From contig NZ_CAJUBO010000004.1 of assembly GCF_910584445.1 (NCBI RefSeq), positions 88,241 through 152,240 on the forward strand: a DNA stretch of 64,000 nucleotides. Direction: 5' to 3'. The notes beneath the pieces are model-generated. The model had not been told where the DNA came from and searched no databases. It saw nothing but the letters and a program-made list of their open reading frames with translations. Positions within the stretch are counted from its first letter, which is position 1, and each line of letters starts with the position of its first letter. A program made the position numbers and the translations under genes. Shown here piece after piece: positions 25,214-33,571 of this stretch. This DNA comes from an uncultured Desulfovibrio sp. (GTDB lineage: Bacteria > Desulfobacterota > Desulfovibrionia > Desulfovibrionales > Desulfovibrionaceae).

Positions 25214-26956
25214 CTATCTCTTGATCCAGTTGAAGGTCGTCTTCAGTTCCTCGGGCGTAATGTCAAAGGTGGTGTTGTGGGGGGGCACGGGTTCATCGCT
25301 GAAGAAGTCCGGCAGATGGTCGGCGGCTTCGGTGATGCCGGCGCGACGGTTGAAGTCCACTTCTGTGGACAGGACGCGCTGCCCCAGGGTGATCACGTCG
25401 TCCCCGGTCAGCTTCCAGCCGAATTTGGCGTTGAGCATGTCCACGATTGCGGGCAGGGCGTCCGGTATATCCAGAATGGCGAAGGCGGTGAAGAGGCAAA
25501 GCCCCACGCTGTCCACAGAAGCCGTAGCTATCTGGAGATTGCGGGAAAGCTCGATCTGGCCTTCCTTTTTCAGGGGGTCCACAACGCCGCCGCAGCTGAG
25601 GATATTGGCGGTCACGGCATAGCCGGCAGTGTGGTCGGCGCCCATGGGGGTGGTGGCGTAGGTCACGCCCACGCCCTTCACCGCGCGGGGATCGTAGGCG
25701 GGCAGGCTCTGGCCCTTGACGCAGGGCACGCGGCGCACGCCGAAAACGCGGCCGGTGGTGGCCGTGCCGCAGCCGATGACACGGCCCAGGGGGGTGCCTT
25801 CGCTTATGCCCTTCATGGCTTCCATCACGGCCTTGCCATCGCCCACGGGGATGCCGCCGCCGGCCATGGCAACGCCAATAGCCACGCCCACGTCAATGGT
25901 GTCCACGCCGTAGTCATCGCACATGTGGTCGAAGGTGCAGATGAGGTCCAGGTCGTCGATGTTGCTGTGCGGGCCAAAGCACCACAGGGTCTCATATTCG
26001 GGCCATTTGCTCTTGAACTTGCCCTTTTCGTCAGGGAAGATGCCGCTGCAGCGGATGATACAGCCGCTCATGCAGCCGTGGGCCACCACGCCTTCGCCGC
26101 CGCGCTCCTTGGTGAGCTGGTTCAGGCGTTCGCCGGATACGGCTTCATGCCCCTCGAAGCGCCCCACTGTGAAGTTGCGGGTGGGCAGACCGCCGGCCTC
26201 GTGCAGGATGTTGACCAGAACAGCGCTGCCGTATTCGGCCAGGCCCTTGCTGGTGATGGGGTGGGTGGTGAGAGCGTTGGCGAAACGCTTGGCCGCGGCC
26301 TTGAAAGCCTCGGCATCCGCGATGGGCGGGGTCTGGCCGCCTTCGGGATCGATGATGATGGCTTTCAGGCCCTTGGAACCCATGACCGCGCCCACGCCGC
26401 CGCGCCCGGCATGACGCTGGGGCCGCAGTTCGCGGTCCGTGAAAGCGATGCTGGCGGCGGTGAGCTTGAATTCGCCCGCGCGGCCAATGGTGACGTAGCT
26501 GCATTTCTTGCCGTACTGCCCGACCAGTTTTTCCACAGCGTCAAAGTTGTTCAGGCCGGCTACGGGCGACGGCACCAGGCGGGCGCTGTCCTTGCCCACT
26601 TCCAGCTGCCACCATTCGCCCTCAGCGGCAATATCCTCCACGATGATTGCCAGAATGCCCAGCCTGGCGAGATGGCCGCCGGGCTGACCGCCGGAGTTGG
26701 ATTCCTTGATGCCTTCGGTAAGGGGGCTTTTGCAGCCCACGGAAATGCGGTTGGCGTTCGGGCTGTTGGTGGCGCCCAGCAGACCGGGGGCAAAGACCAG
26801 CTTGTTGTGGGGACCCAGCGGAGTGCAGATGGGGTTGACCTCGCGGGCAACGATGGTGGAGGTCAGGGCGCGGCCGCCAAGGCCGGCGTATTCTTCGGGA
26901 ACGTCCTCAAAAACGCAGGTCTTGTCGGCCATGTTCACGCGCAGGAAACGAAACAT
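25214..26956 (-). CDS. aor: Tungsten aldehyde:ferredoxin oxidoreductase
   Basis: This 580-residue AOR-family enzyme probably oxidises aldehydes to acids with ferredoxin, using a tungsten bis-pterin and one [4Fe-4S]. The N-terminal domain has GGRALTSTIVAREV, the family block HAGRGGVGAVMGSKGLKAI is clear, and the cluster cysteines are in CMSGCIIRCSG and the later DSVGLCLFTAF. The start at 26956 follows AAGGAG. It leads the aor-moaD-moeB unit and lies next to the tungstate uptake and cofactor genes, which supports W rather than Mo. The physiological aldehyde is unknown. Confidence 0.94.
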   Translation of the reverse strand: MFRFLRVNMADKTCVFEDVPEEYAGLGGRALTSTIVAREVNPICTPLGPHNKLVFAPGLLGATNSPNANRISVGCKSPLTEGIKESNSGGQPGGHLARLGILAIIVEDIAAEGEWWQLEVGKDSARLVPSPVAGLNNFDAVEKLVGQYGKKCSYVTIGRAGEFKLTAASIAFTDRELRPQRHAGRGGVGAVMGSKGLKAIIIDPEGGQTPPIADAEAFKAAAKRFANALTTHPITSKGLAEYGSAVLVNILHEAGGLPTRNFTVGRFEGHEAVSGERLNQLTKERGGEGVVAHGCMSGCIIRCSGIFPDEKGKFKSKWPEYETLWCFGPHSNIDDLDLICTFDHMCDDYGVDTIDVGVAIGVAMAGGGIPVGDGKAVMEAMKGISEGTPLGRVIGCGTATTGRVFGVRRVPCVKGQSLPAYDPRAVKGVGVTYATTPMGADHTAGYAVTANILSCGGVVDPLKKEGQIELSRNLQIATASVDSVGLCLFTAFAILDIPDALPAIVDMLNAKFGWKLTGDDVITLGQRVLSTEVDFNRRAGITEAADHLPDFFSDEPVPPHNTTFDITPEELKTTFNWIKR

Positions 26957-27012
26957 AGGGTACTCCTTGTGCAGTGCGTCATGCAGGAATGCAGGCGATC
27001 CTCGGTGTCCCC

Positions 27013-27054
27013 TGCGTAGACCGCCCGGCATTTTCCGTCAAGAAATGCGGAAAA
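27013..27054 (-). promoter_or_regulatory. Candidate aor promoter with overlapping dyad
   Basis: On the minus strand TTGACG (27041-27036), 17 bases, TACGCA (27018-27013) could serve as -35 and -10. A dyad TTTTCCG (27031-27037), ten bases, CGGAAAA (27048-27054) overlaps the -35. The -10 match is weak, so activation by a regulator is possible. Confidence 0.4.
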
Positions 27055-27148
27055 TAATCACGCTTTTTTGACGCAGGAGGGACCGTGCGCGACTCTTCGT
27101 GCCGAAACGGCTGTCAATGTCCCGTTTTCAGTGCCTGGCCGGCCTGCT

Positions 27149-27179
27149 TAAAAACAGGGCGACCCCGCCGGAGTCGCCC
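27149..27179 (-). terminator. Rho-independent terminator after the GlcG-like gene
   Basis: GGGCGAC (27173-27179 complement) and GTCGCCC form a 7-bp stem, and on the minus strand the stem is followed by TGTTTTTAAG. It lies 32-62 bases past the stop of the minus-strand gene. Confidence 0.75.
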
Positions 27180-27210
27180 GTAAAATTCTGCGCCTGGGCG
27201 CAAGCGCAAA

Positions 27211-27705
27211 CTATTTGTTGAGAGCAGCCACACCGGCCTTGGCAACGTTGGTGTCTTCCTGCACGGAGCCGCCGCTCACGCCGATGGCGCCCACGATGAC
27301 GCCGTTCTTGTCCTTGAGAAGCTCGCCGCCGCCAAAGATGACCAGGCCGTTGTTGGTCACCTCTATGCCGAAGAGTTCCTGGCCGGGCTGGGAAGCGGCG
27401 CCCAGCTGCGCGCTGGACATGTTGAAGAGGCGGGCGGTTTTGGCCTTTTTCATGGAGACGTCGATGCTGCCCAGAAAGGCGCCGTCCATGCGGCAGAAGG
27501 CTTTGAGATTGCCGCCGGCGTCCACCACGGTGATGTTCATGGGAACGCCCTGTTGTTTGGCAAATTCCAAAGCTCCGTCCACTACTTTCTGCGCCTGGGC
27601 CAGGGTAAGGTCGCCAGGCAGCTGAAGCTTGGAAACGTCCGCGGCGGCAAAGGCGGGCAGGGCCAAAGCAAGGCTGAGAATGCAGGCGAGAAGAAGGCGA
27701 CGCAT
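27211..27705 (-). CDS. Exported GlcG/HbpS-family protein (DUF336)
   Basis: This 164-residue secreted protein has a clear signal peptide (LLLACILSLALALPAFAAA) and a GlcG/HbpS-like domain: LTLAQAQKVVDGALEFAKQQG, ITVVDAGGNLKAFCRMDGA, and the glycine-rich GGGELLKDKNGVIVGAIGVSGG. Family members bind heme or small ligands and often accompany oxidoreductases; the function is not established. GGAGG precedes the ATG at 27705. It has its own promoter and terminator, so it is not part of the aor operon. Confidence 0.85.
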   Translation of the reverse strand: MRRLLLACILSLALALPAFAAADVSKLQLPGDLTLAQAQKVVDGALEFAKQQGVPMNITVVDAGGNLKAFCRMDGAFLGSIDVSMKKAKTARLFNMSSAQLGAASQPGQELFGIEVTNNGLVIFGGGELLKDKNGVIVGAIGVSGGSVQEDTNVAKAGVAALNK

Positions 27706-27736
27706 ACGATCCTCCATTTTTTCCGGTGAGTCCGGG

Positions 27737-27806
27737 CCGCAGCGAAAGCTGCGGACAGGCTTTTGCCGTTTGCTTTCTCTATAGCCCAGGGGCCAGGGCC
27801 TTTCAA
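27737..27806 (-). promoter_or_regulatory. Sigma-70 promoter and leader hairpin of the GlcG-like gene
   Basis: On the minus strand TTGAAA (27806-27801), 17 bases, TATAGA (27783-27778) is a strong match. A 7-bp leader hairpin with arms CCGCAGC and GCTGCGG and a GAAA/TTTC loop lies at 27737-27754, between promoter and start codon. Confidence 0.65.
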
Positions 27807-28282
27807 GGTCCCCCACCTGCTGAAAGGAAACGTCAGGCGGGCGCACGGATCTGTTCCATGCGCCCGCGGATGTAAGAAGTGTTTTGAGTTGGCTCTGTCA
27901 TACAATGCGGTTGAGAGATAACGTCCGTCTGGAGCGGAGCGACAGACGGGTGCTGGTTCCGGAAAAATCCTAAAAAATAAGATAGTTCGAGTCTGGCAAG
28001 GAAGAGAAAAATTTCGCGGGGAGTGTCCCCGGTACTCGACCGAGAAAAATTTTCTCTGACGCCGCCAGCCTCGAAGGAGCTGTTTTTGACGGAGAATTCC
28101 GGCAGTATCCGCACAGCGCAGGCGCGGCATCAACGCAAGAGCAGAACAGCGCCTTCCTTTTCAGGCATGGTTTCTGCATAAGCAGGGCAAGCATCCAGGG
28201 CGCCGTTCGCGCATCCCCGCGGTCTGTGCGGGAAATGACGTGATACCACCGGTAAATGGCTGACGGCGCGGGGGGAGTTGCC
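27807..28282. other. Gene-free region upstream of flgI
   Basis: No credible gene is seen. It holds a hairpin CCGTCTG/CAGACGG near 27928-27952, a small GGGGA/TCCCC stem near 28018, and inverted A/T-rich arms beginning GAGAAAAATTT near 28004 and ending AAAATTTTCTC near 28057. No good sigma-54 or sigma-28 box was found for flgI. A sigma-70 promoter of unknown position is assumed. Confidence 0.4.
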
Positions 28283-29410
28283 ATGCACGTATTCTTCAAG
28301 ATTTTGACGCCGCCGTTGCGCTGCCTGTGCGTCCTTGCTCTGGCCGTGGCCGTGCTTGGCTGGCCGGCTCCGGCCCGGGCCGTACGCATCAAGGACATCG
28401 CCACCTTCTCCGGCGTGCGCGACAACCAGCTTATCGGCTATGGCCTGGTGGTGGGCCTGGCGGGCACGGGCGACAAGAAGGACTCGGCCTTTACCATGAG
28501 TTCCATGAAGAACATGCTCGACCGCATGGGCATCGGGCTTAATTCGTCGGCGCTCAAGGTCAAGAACGTGGCGTCGGTCATGGTCACGGCGCGCATGCCC
28601 GTTTCCTCCAAGCCGGGCAGCCGTCTGGACGTGACGGTCTCCTCGGTGGGGGACGCCTCCTCGCTCATGGGCGGCGTGCTGCTGCAAACGGCCCTCAAGG
28701 GCGTGGACGGCAAGACCTATTGCCTCGCCCAGGGCGCGCTCACCGTGGGCGGCTATTCCGTCAACGGCGAGGCGGCGAGCACATCCAAGAATGTGAGCAC
28801 GGTGGGACTCATTCCCGGCGGCGGCATCGTGGAGCGGGCCATTCCCTTTGAATTCAACCAGCAGGACAAGCTCACCCTGAACATGCGCGTGGGGGATTTT
28901 TCCACGGCGCAGCAAATCGCCGAGCGCCTCAATTCCGCCATGGGCGGTTCCTTTGCCCGGGCCGTGGACGCCATGAGCGTGAGCCTGGACGTGCCGCCCC
29001 AGTACCGGAACAATCTCGTGCCGCTCATGGCATCGGTGGAAAACCTCGAAGTGACGCCCGATTCCGCCGCCAAGGTGGTGGTGGACGAAAAGACCGGCAC
29101 CGTGGTCCTCGGCAAGGATGTGCGTATCACGCGGGCCGCCGTTGCCCACGGCAATCTTCAGATCACGGTGCAGGAGAACGAGCAGGTCTCCCAGCCGGGA
29201 CCGTTCTCGCAGGGGCAGACCGTGGTGACGCCCCAGACGGACATCAATGTGCGCGAGGAGAACCGGCGCCTGCACATGGTCGAGGGCGCGACGCTCCAGG
29301 AGCTTGTTGACGGACTCAACGCCATTGGCGCCACCCCGCGCGACCTGATTTCCATTCTCCGCAGCCTGCAGGTTTCCGGCTCGCTGCATGCGGATCTGGA
29401 GGTGATCTAA
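28283..29410 (+). CDS. flgI: Flagellar P-ring protein FlgI
   Basis: This 375-residue periplasmic protein forms the P ring around the flagellar rod. It has a signal peptide (CLCVLALAVAVLGWPAPARA) and the FlgI blocks RIKDIATFSGVRDNQLIGYG, SVGDASSLMGG, GQTVVTPQTDINVREE and the terminal LIEILR-like ISILRSLQVSGSLHADLEVI. The start at 28283 follows GGGGGAG. In other Desulfovibrio genomes flgI usually follows flgA and flgH; here no flagellar gene lies upstream within the window. The next gene begins at the base after its stop. Confidence 0.94.
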   Translation: MHVFFKILTPPLRCLCVLALAVAVLGWPAPARAVRIKDIATFSGVRDNQLIGYGLVVGLAGTGDKKDSAFTMSSMKNMLDRMGIGLNSSALKVKNVASVMVTARMPVSSKPGSRLDVTVSSVGDASSLMGGVLLQTALKGVDGKTYCLAQGALTVGGYSVNGEAASTSKNVSTVGLIPGGGIVERAIPFEFNQQDKLTLNMRVGDFSTAQQIAERLNSAMGGSFARAVDAMSVSLDVPPQYRNNLVPLMASVENLEVTPDSAAKVVVDEKTGTVVLGKDVRITRAAVAHGNLQITVQENEQVSQPGPFSQGQTVVTPQTDINVREENRRLHMVEGATLQELVDGLNAIGATPRDLISILRSLQVSGSLHADLEVI

Positions 29411-30826
29411 ATGACGGCTCCTCTTGACGCCACGGCCCTGGTCCCTTCCGAAAGCGGCGCCGCCGAACAGTCCCGGCGCGAGCTTCAGGCAAAGCTGGCC
29501 GGCATCGGCGGCCTGGGCGGCCGCAAGATGACGCCCGAAGCCCGGGAAAAGAAGCTCCGCGAGGCCTGCGAAGGCTTTGAATCCGTCTTTATCCAGAAAA
29601 TGTGGCAGGAGATGCGCAATACCATCCCCAAGGGCGGACTCATGCACGGCAAGGAGGAGCGCTTCTGGCAGGACATGTATGACCAGGAGCTTTCCAAGTC
29701 CATGACGAGCGCGGGCGGCATCGGCCTTGCGGACATGATGTATGCCCAGCTTTCGCGGAATCTCGTTTCCGCGAGCCGCAGCGCCGCCGGGGTGAACCAG
29801 GGACGCGCCTTCGCGCCCGGCGCGGCGCCGCTCATGCCCCCCCAGGCCGCGGCCGCGGCAGAAGGCACAGGGGACGGCGCGGCTTCCGGCGCCGAACACG
29901 CCTCCGTGGCGGCGGCAAAGCCCATGGCCGCCATTTATGATGGCGCGGCGCCGGGAGTGGCCGGCGCCCGGGAGGAGGCCGCCGCAAGCCCCGCTTCCGC
30001 CGCGCCCGCCGTTCCCGGGGCTGCCCCCCGGGGGCAGGCGGCGGCTTCCCATGGCGAAGCCGGAGTTTCCGGAGCGGCTGCCCGGGGCGCCGCTGATCCG
30101 GGCGACGCCGTGGAGCTGAATCCCGAGGTGGAGCGCGCGCTCGCGGCGTTGCGGGCGCGGCAGGCGCTGCACCATCGGCAGGAGGAGGGCGCCCCGGCGA
30201 CGCAACAGGCCGCCACGGCCACGACGCAGCCACAGGCCGTCGCTGCGGGAAGGGCGCAACGTCAGCGCCCCATGGCGTCGTCAGGTATCGAGCTTGCCCA
30301 GGTGGCGCGCCGTGAAGCCGGTGACAAGCTCGGCTCGGGGGCTGTGCGTCCGCCCCTGCACCAGCCTTCGCCGCGTCACGCCGCTGACGCCGCGCAGCCG
30401 CAACAGGCGCAGTCCCCCCTCGGGGAAGAGTCCGCCCAGGCCGCGGCTGCCGCGGAGAACGCACCGGCCGCCGCCCGTCCCCGCACCGTGCGCTACAGCA
30501 CCAACATGCGGCCCCAGGAACGCGCCAGGCGCGGCCTGAAGCCCATCCGCGTGCTCAATGTGGATAATGTGGGCGTCAACAGCAAGGCCGGCGCCGGGCT
30601 TGCCGCGTACCATGCCTCGCGCGACGCGCAGGCAGCCGCGGACGCGGCGGCGGCCGCCCCCACGCAGGGGATGCAGTCGGGGCAGGGGATGCAGCCGGGG
30701 CAGGGCGCCCAGGCGCCCCGATCCGGGCAACCCGCGCAGGGACGCGAGGCATCGCCGCCGGCTGGCGCCGACGACTCGGGCAATTTCAGCATTCCGCCAC
30801 TGACGGCGGCGGATGCCCGGGGCTAG
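29411..30826 (+). CDS. FlgJ-like rod-binding protein with long disordered tail
   Basis: This is a 471-residue protein. Residues ~45-120 are the FlgJ N-terminal rod-binding domain (REACEGFESVFIQKMWQEMR and DMYDQELSKSMTSAGGIGLADMMY). The remaining ~350 residues are Ala/Pro/Gln-rich and low-complexity, with no muramidase domain, so peptidoglycan cutting must be done by another protein. A more ordered patch occurs near residue 360 (YSTNMRPQERARRGLKPIRV). It follows flgI directly. The tail is a candidate secreted or interaction region; its role is unknown. Confidence 0.8.
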   Translation: MTAPLDATALVPSESGAAEQSRRELQAKLAGIGGLGGRKMTPEAREKKLREACEGFESVFIQKMWQEMRNTIPKGGLMHGKEERFWQDMYDQELSKSMTSAGGIGLADMMYAQLSRNLVSASRSAAGVNQGRAFAPGAAPLMPPQAAAAAEGTGDGAASGAEHASVAAAKPMAAIYDGAAPGVAGAREEAAASPASAAPAVPGAAPRGQAAASHGEAGVSGAAARGAADPGDAVELNPEVERALAALRARQALHHRQEEGAPATQQAATATTQPQAVAAGRAQRQRPMASSGIELAQVARREAGDKLGSGAVRPPLHQPSPRHAADAAQPQQAQSPLGEESAQAAAAAENAPAAARPRTVRYSTNMRPQERARRGLKPIRVLNVDNVGVNSKAGAGLAAYHASRDAQAAADAAAAAPTQGMQSGQGMQPGQGAQAPRSGQPAQGREASPPAGADDSGNFSIPPLTAADARG

Positions 30827-30881
30827 GGGCGTGAACGGCAGGGCAGCGTTTCGGGGACGCTTCCTCATGATGTCATATTTT

Positions 30882-30897
30882 TGGCATAATTCTTGCT
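30882..30897 (+). promoter_or_regulatory. Sigma-54 promoter upstream of flgN
   Basis: TGGCATAATTCTTGCT keeps the -24 TGGCA and -12 TTGCT elements with correct spacing (consensus TGGCACG-N4-TTGCW). It lies 65 bases ahead of the flgN start and would drive flgN-flgK-flgL-csrA-fliW as middle/late genes. Confidence 0.8.
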
Positions 30898-30961
30898 TCA
30901 GCGCTGGCATACCCAGACTCCCCGGCAGGTTCTGCCTGCCACGTCCGCAAGTGAGGGCAGG

Positions 30962-31429
30962 ATGTACCAGATGATCCACGAAAGCTTATCCCGTCAGGAC
31001 AAGGCCCTGGCGTTGCTGCGTGACCTCCTTGAGGAAGAATACCGCATCCTCATCGGGCGGGACACGGATGGCGTGGCCGCGCTGGAATTTTCCATCCAGG
31101 AGCTTATCCGCCAGATCGCCGTGGAAAAGACCCTGGTCATCCGCACCCTCGGGGGCGTGCGCGTGAGCGAGTACGCCGCCGGGTTGCCGGAAGAGCGGGG
31201 CGTTGCGCTGCTGACGCTGTTTGCCTCCGTGGACGCAGGCGAGCAGGAGGTCTCGCGCCAGGCCTCGCGCAATGCCCAGCTTTCCCTTGCCCTGCTCGAT
31301 CAGAGCACGCGCACCCTCCAGGCGCTCACCAGCCAGGCCGCGCCGCCGCGCGCGGGCGTCTATGGGCGCCATGGCGGCATGCGCCACGAAATGCACCCGC
31401 AGGCGGCGCTCATTTCGGGGAGGCTCTAG
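30962..31429 (+). CDS. flgN: Flagellar chaperone FlgN
   Basis: This 155-residue cytoplasmic chaperone for the hook-filament junction proteins FlgK and FlgL is mostly helical, with the pattern LSRQDKALALLRDLLEEEYR and IQELIRQIAVEKTLVIRTL near the N-terminus. The C-terminal part is flexible. The start at 30962 follows GAGGGCAGG. It directly precedes flgK, its client, by three bases. Confidence 0.85.
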   Translation: MYQMIHESLSRQDKALALLRDLLEEEYRILIGRDTDGVAALEFSIQELIRQIAVEKTLVIRTLGGVRVSEYAAGLPEERGVALLTLFASVDAGEQEVSRQASRNAQLSLALLDQSTRTLQALTSQAAPPRAGVYGRHGGMRHEMHPQAALISGRL

Positions 31430-31432
31430 GCC

Positions 31433-33559
31433 ATGCTCAACGGACTGCTCAATATCGGCCAGTCGGCCCTCAACGCGTCGCAGGCGTGGATCTCGGTCAC
31501 GGGCAACAACCTTGCCAACGTGGATACCGAGGGCTATTCCCGCCAGTATGTGGACCAGAAGGATGCCGGCGGCCTCAAGTACAAGCCCGGGGCGCAGCCT
31601 CTGGGCGTCAACGCGCAGCAGATCATGCGCTTTTTCGACGCCTTTCTTGAGCGCTCCTATGTGAAGCAGTCCACCAATTCCTCGCGCTGGGACCAGCAGG
31701 ACACCATCATGGCCTCGCTGGAAAACATCTTCAACGAGGCCAACCGCGCGGGCGTGAGTTCCGCGCTGACGAATTTCTTCAACGCCTGGCAGGACCTGGC
31801 CCTGCGCCCGGACGACACGGCCGTCCGCGAAAGCCTGCTTTCCCATGCCGACAACCTGAGCGACATGTTCGGCAACACCATGGACGCCATCAAGAACATC
31901 CAGAACGAGATGGATGTGTCCATCAAGCAGGGCGTTGACCGCGTCAACGACATCGCGGTCGCCATTGCCGATCTGAACCGCCAGATCACGGCCCAGACCG
32001 TGGACGGCATCAACAACCCCAACTCGCTGCTCGACAAGCGCGACCAGCTCGTGCGCGAGCTGGCTACGCTGGTGGATGTGGAGACCATCGACCACGGCAA
32101 GGGTGACTTCCGCGTCCAGCTTTCCACGGGCCAGCCCCTGGTGGACGGCATCGTGACCTACGAGCTGGAGGTCATGGGTCCGCGCGCCGAGAACCATCTC
32201 AAGTCCGGCTCCGCCTATGCGGGCACTGTCAACTTCGTGGGCAACGACAGCCACGAATACACGGTGGAGATCGTGCGCGGCGGCGATGCCGGCGGCGCGG
32301 AGCCTCCGCAGTTCCGCGTTTCGCTGGACGGCGGAAAGACCTGGCTGCGCGGCGAGGACGGCCAGGAACTGCGCTTCGACATCACCAACAGCGGCAAGAC
32401 CGATGAGAACGGCAACTCCATCACCGACGAGGTGCTGGTCAAGGATCTGAAGATCTCCTTCTCCTCGGTGGAAAATTTCCATGCGGGCGACCAGTTCGAC
32501 ATCATCCCCAAGGATGGCCTCTACTGGATCGAGCCGTCGCGCGGCCCGCAGAACATCACCCCGCAGATCGGCTTTGACGGACAGGACAACAAGAACCGCG
32601 TCACCGGCGGCAAGCTGGCGGCCTATTACAATATCCGCGATGACAACTGCGGCCGCTACATGGACGAGCTTGATGCCGTGGCCTCCACCCTCGTGTGGGA
32701 GGTCAACCGCATCCACAGCCAGGGCGCGGGCCTTTCCAAGCTCACCTATTCCCAGGGCCAGCAGCGCGTGGAAGAAACGGATCAGCCCCTGGGTTCGCCC
32801 CAGGCCATCCTGCCCTTTGCCGACAAGCTCCAGAGCGGCAACGTCAACTTCCATTTTTATGACAGGACCACGGGCGCGCATATCGACTCCGCCATGCTCG
32901 ATTTCGGCGGTGGCGCCAATTTCGACCCTTCGGTCCACAGCCTCGAGGATGTGCGTAACGCCATCAACAACATGGAGCTTGAAGACGGCACCAAGCCTCT
33001 CGTCGCCACCATCCAGGACGGCAAGCTGCTCATCGAGACGGCCGCCGGGTCGGACATCGAGTTCGCCATGGGCGCGGACAGCTCCGGACTCATGGCGGCC
33101 CTGGGCATCAACACCTTTTTCAGCGGCAGCGGGGCGGACGACATCGCGGTCAACAGCCAGGTGCACAACAATACGAACCTGATCGCCTCGGGCCAGGTCA
33201 ACGGCCAGTTCCAGATCAACGCGGGCGACAACGCCACTGCCACGGCCATCGGCAAGCTGGTGGACAAGCCCGTGACCATCACCACGCTCTGGAAGACCGT
33301 GGACAACCAGACCATTTCGCAATACTACGCCAACCTCGTCACCACCGTGGGCGCGGACAGGCGCCTTTCCAAGACCAATACCGAATATCACGGCGCGCTC
33401 ACCGACGACCTTTCCGAGCGCGTGGCCTCGGTCACGGGCGTGAACATGGACGAGGAGATGAGCAACCTCATCAAGTTCCAGCATTCCTATACGGCGGCAG
33501 CCAAGCTCATCACCACCGCTGACCAGATGCTGCAAACCCTGCTCGGCCTCAAGCAGTAA
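31433..33559 (+). CDS. flgK: Flagellar hook-associated protein 1 FlgK
   Basis: This 708-residue first hook-filament junction protein has the typical N-terminus (GQSALNASQAWISVTGNNLANVDTEGYSRQ) and C-terminus (NLIKFQHSYTAAAKLITTADQMLQTLLGL) that form the coiled-coil D0 domain. The middle is larger than in enteric FlgK (about 550 residues), with a surface-exposed insert between residues ~250 and 560. It is exported by the flagellar type III system with FlgN. Confidence 0.93.
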   Translation: MLNGLLNIGQSALNASQAWISVTGNNLANVDTEGYSRQYVDQKDAGGLKYKPGAQPLGVNAQQIMRFFDAFLERSYVKQSTNSSRWDQQDTIMASLENIFNEANRAGVSSALTNFFNAWQDLALRPDDTAVRESLLSHADNLSDMFGNTMDAIKNIQNEMDVSIKQGVDRVNDIAVAIADLNRQITAQTVDGINNPNSLLDKRDQLVRELATLVDVETIDHGKGDFRVQLSTGQPLVDGIVTYELEVMGPRAENHLKSGSAYAGTVNFVGNDSHEYTVEIVRGGDAGGAEPPQFRVSLDGGKTWLRGEDGQELRFDITNSGKTDENGNSITDEVLVKDLKISFSSVENFHAGDQFDIIPKDGLYWIEPSRGPQNITPQIGFDGQDNKNRVTGGKLAAYYNIRDDNCGRYMDELDAVASTLVWEVNRIHSQGAGLSKLTYSQGQQRVEETDQPLGSPQAILPFADKLQSGNVNFHFYDRTTGAHIDSAMLDFGGGANFDPSVHSLEDVRNAINNMELEDGTKPLVATIQDGKLLIETAAGSDIEFAMGADSSGLMAALGINTFFSGSGADDIAVNSQVHNNTNLIASGQVNGQFQINAGDNATATAIGKLVDKPVTITTLWKTVDNQTISQYYANLVTTVGADRRLSKTNTEYHGALTDDLSERVASVTGVNMDEEMSNLIKFQHSYTAAAKLITTADQMLQTLLGLKQ

Positions 33560-33571
33560 GGGGGAAGCCAT

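Noticed and set aside
27847..28282. Sigma-54 or sigma-28 promoter for flgI
   Set aside because: TGGCAAGG and TGGCTCTG were considered, but neither has the -12 GC element at the right distance.
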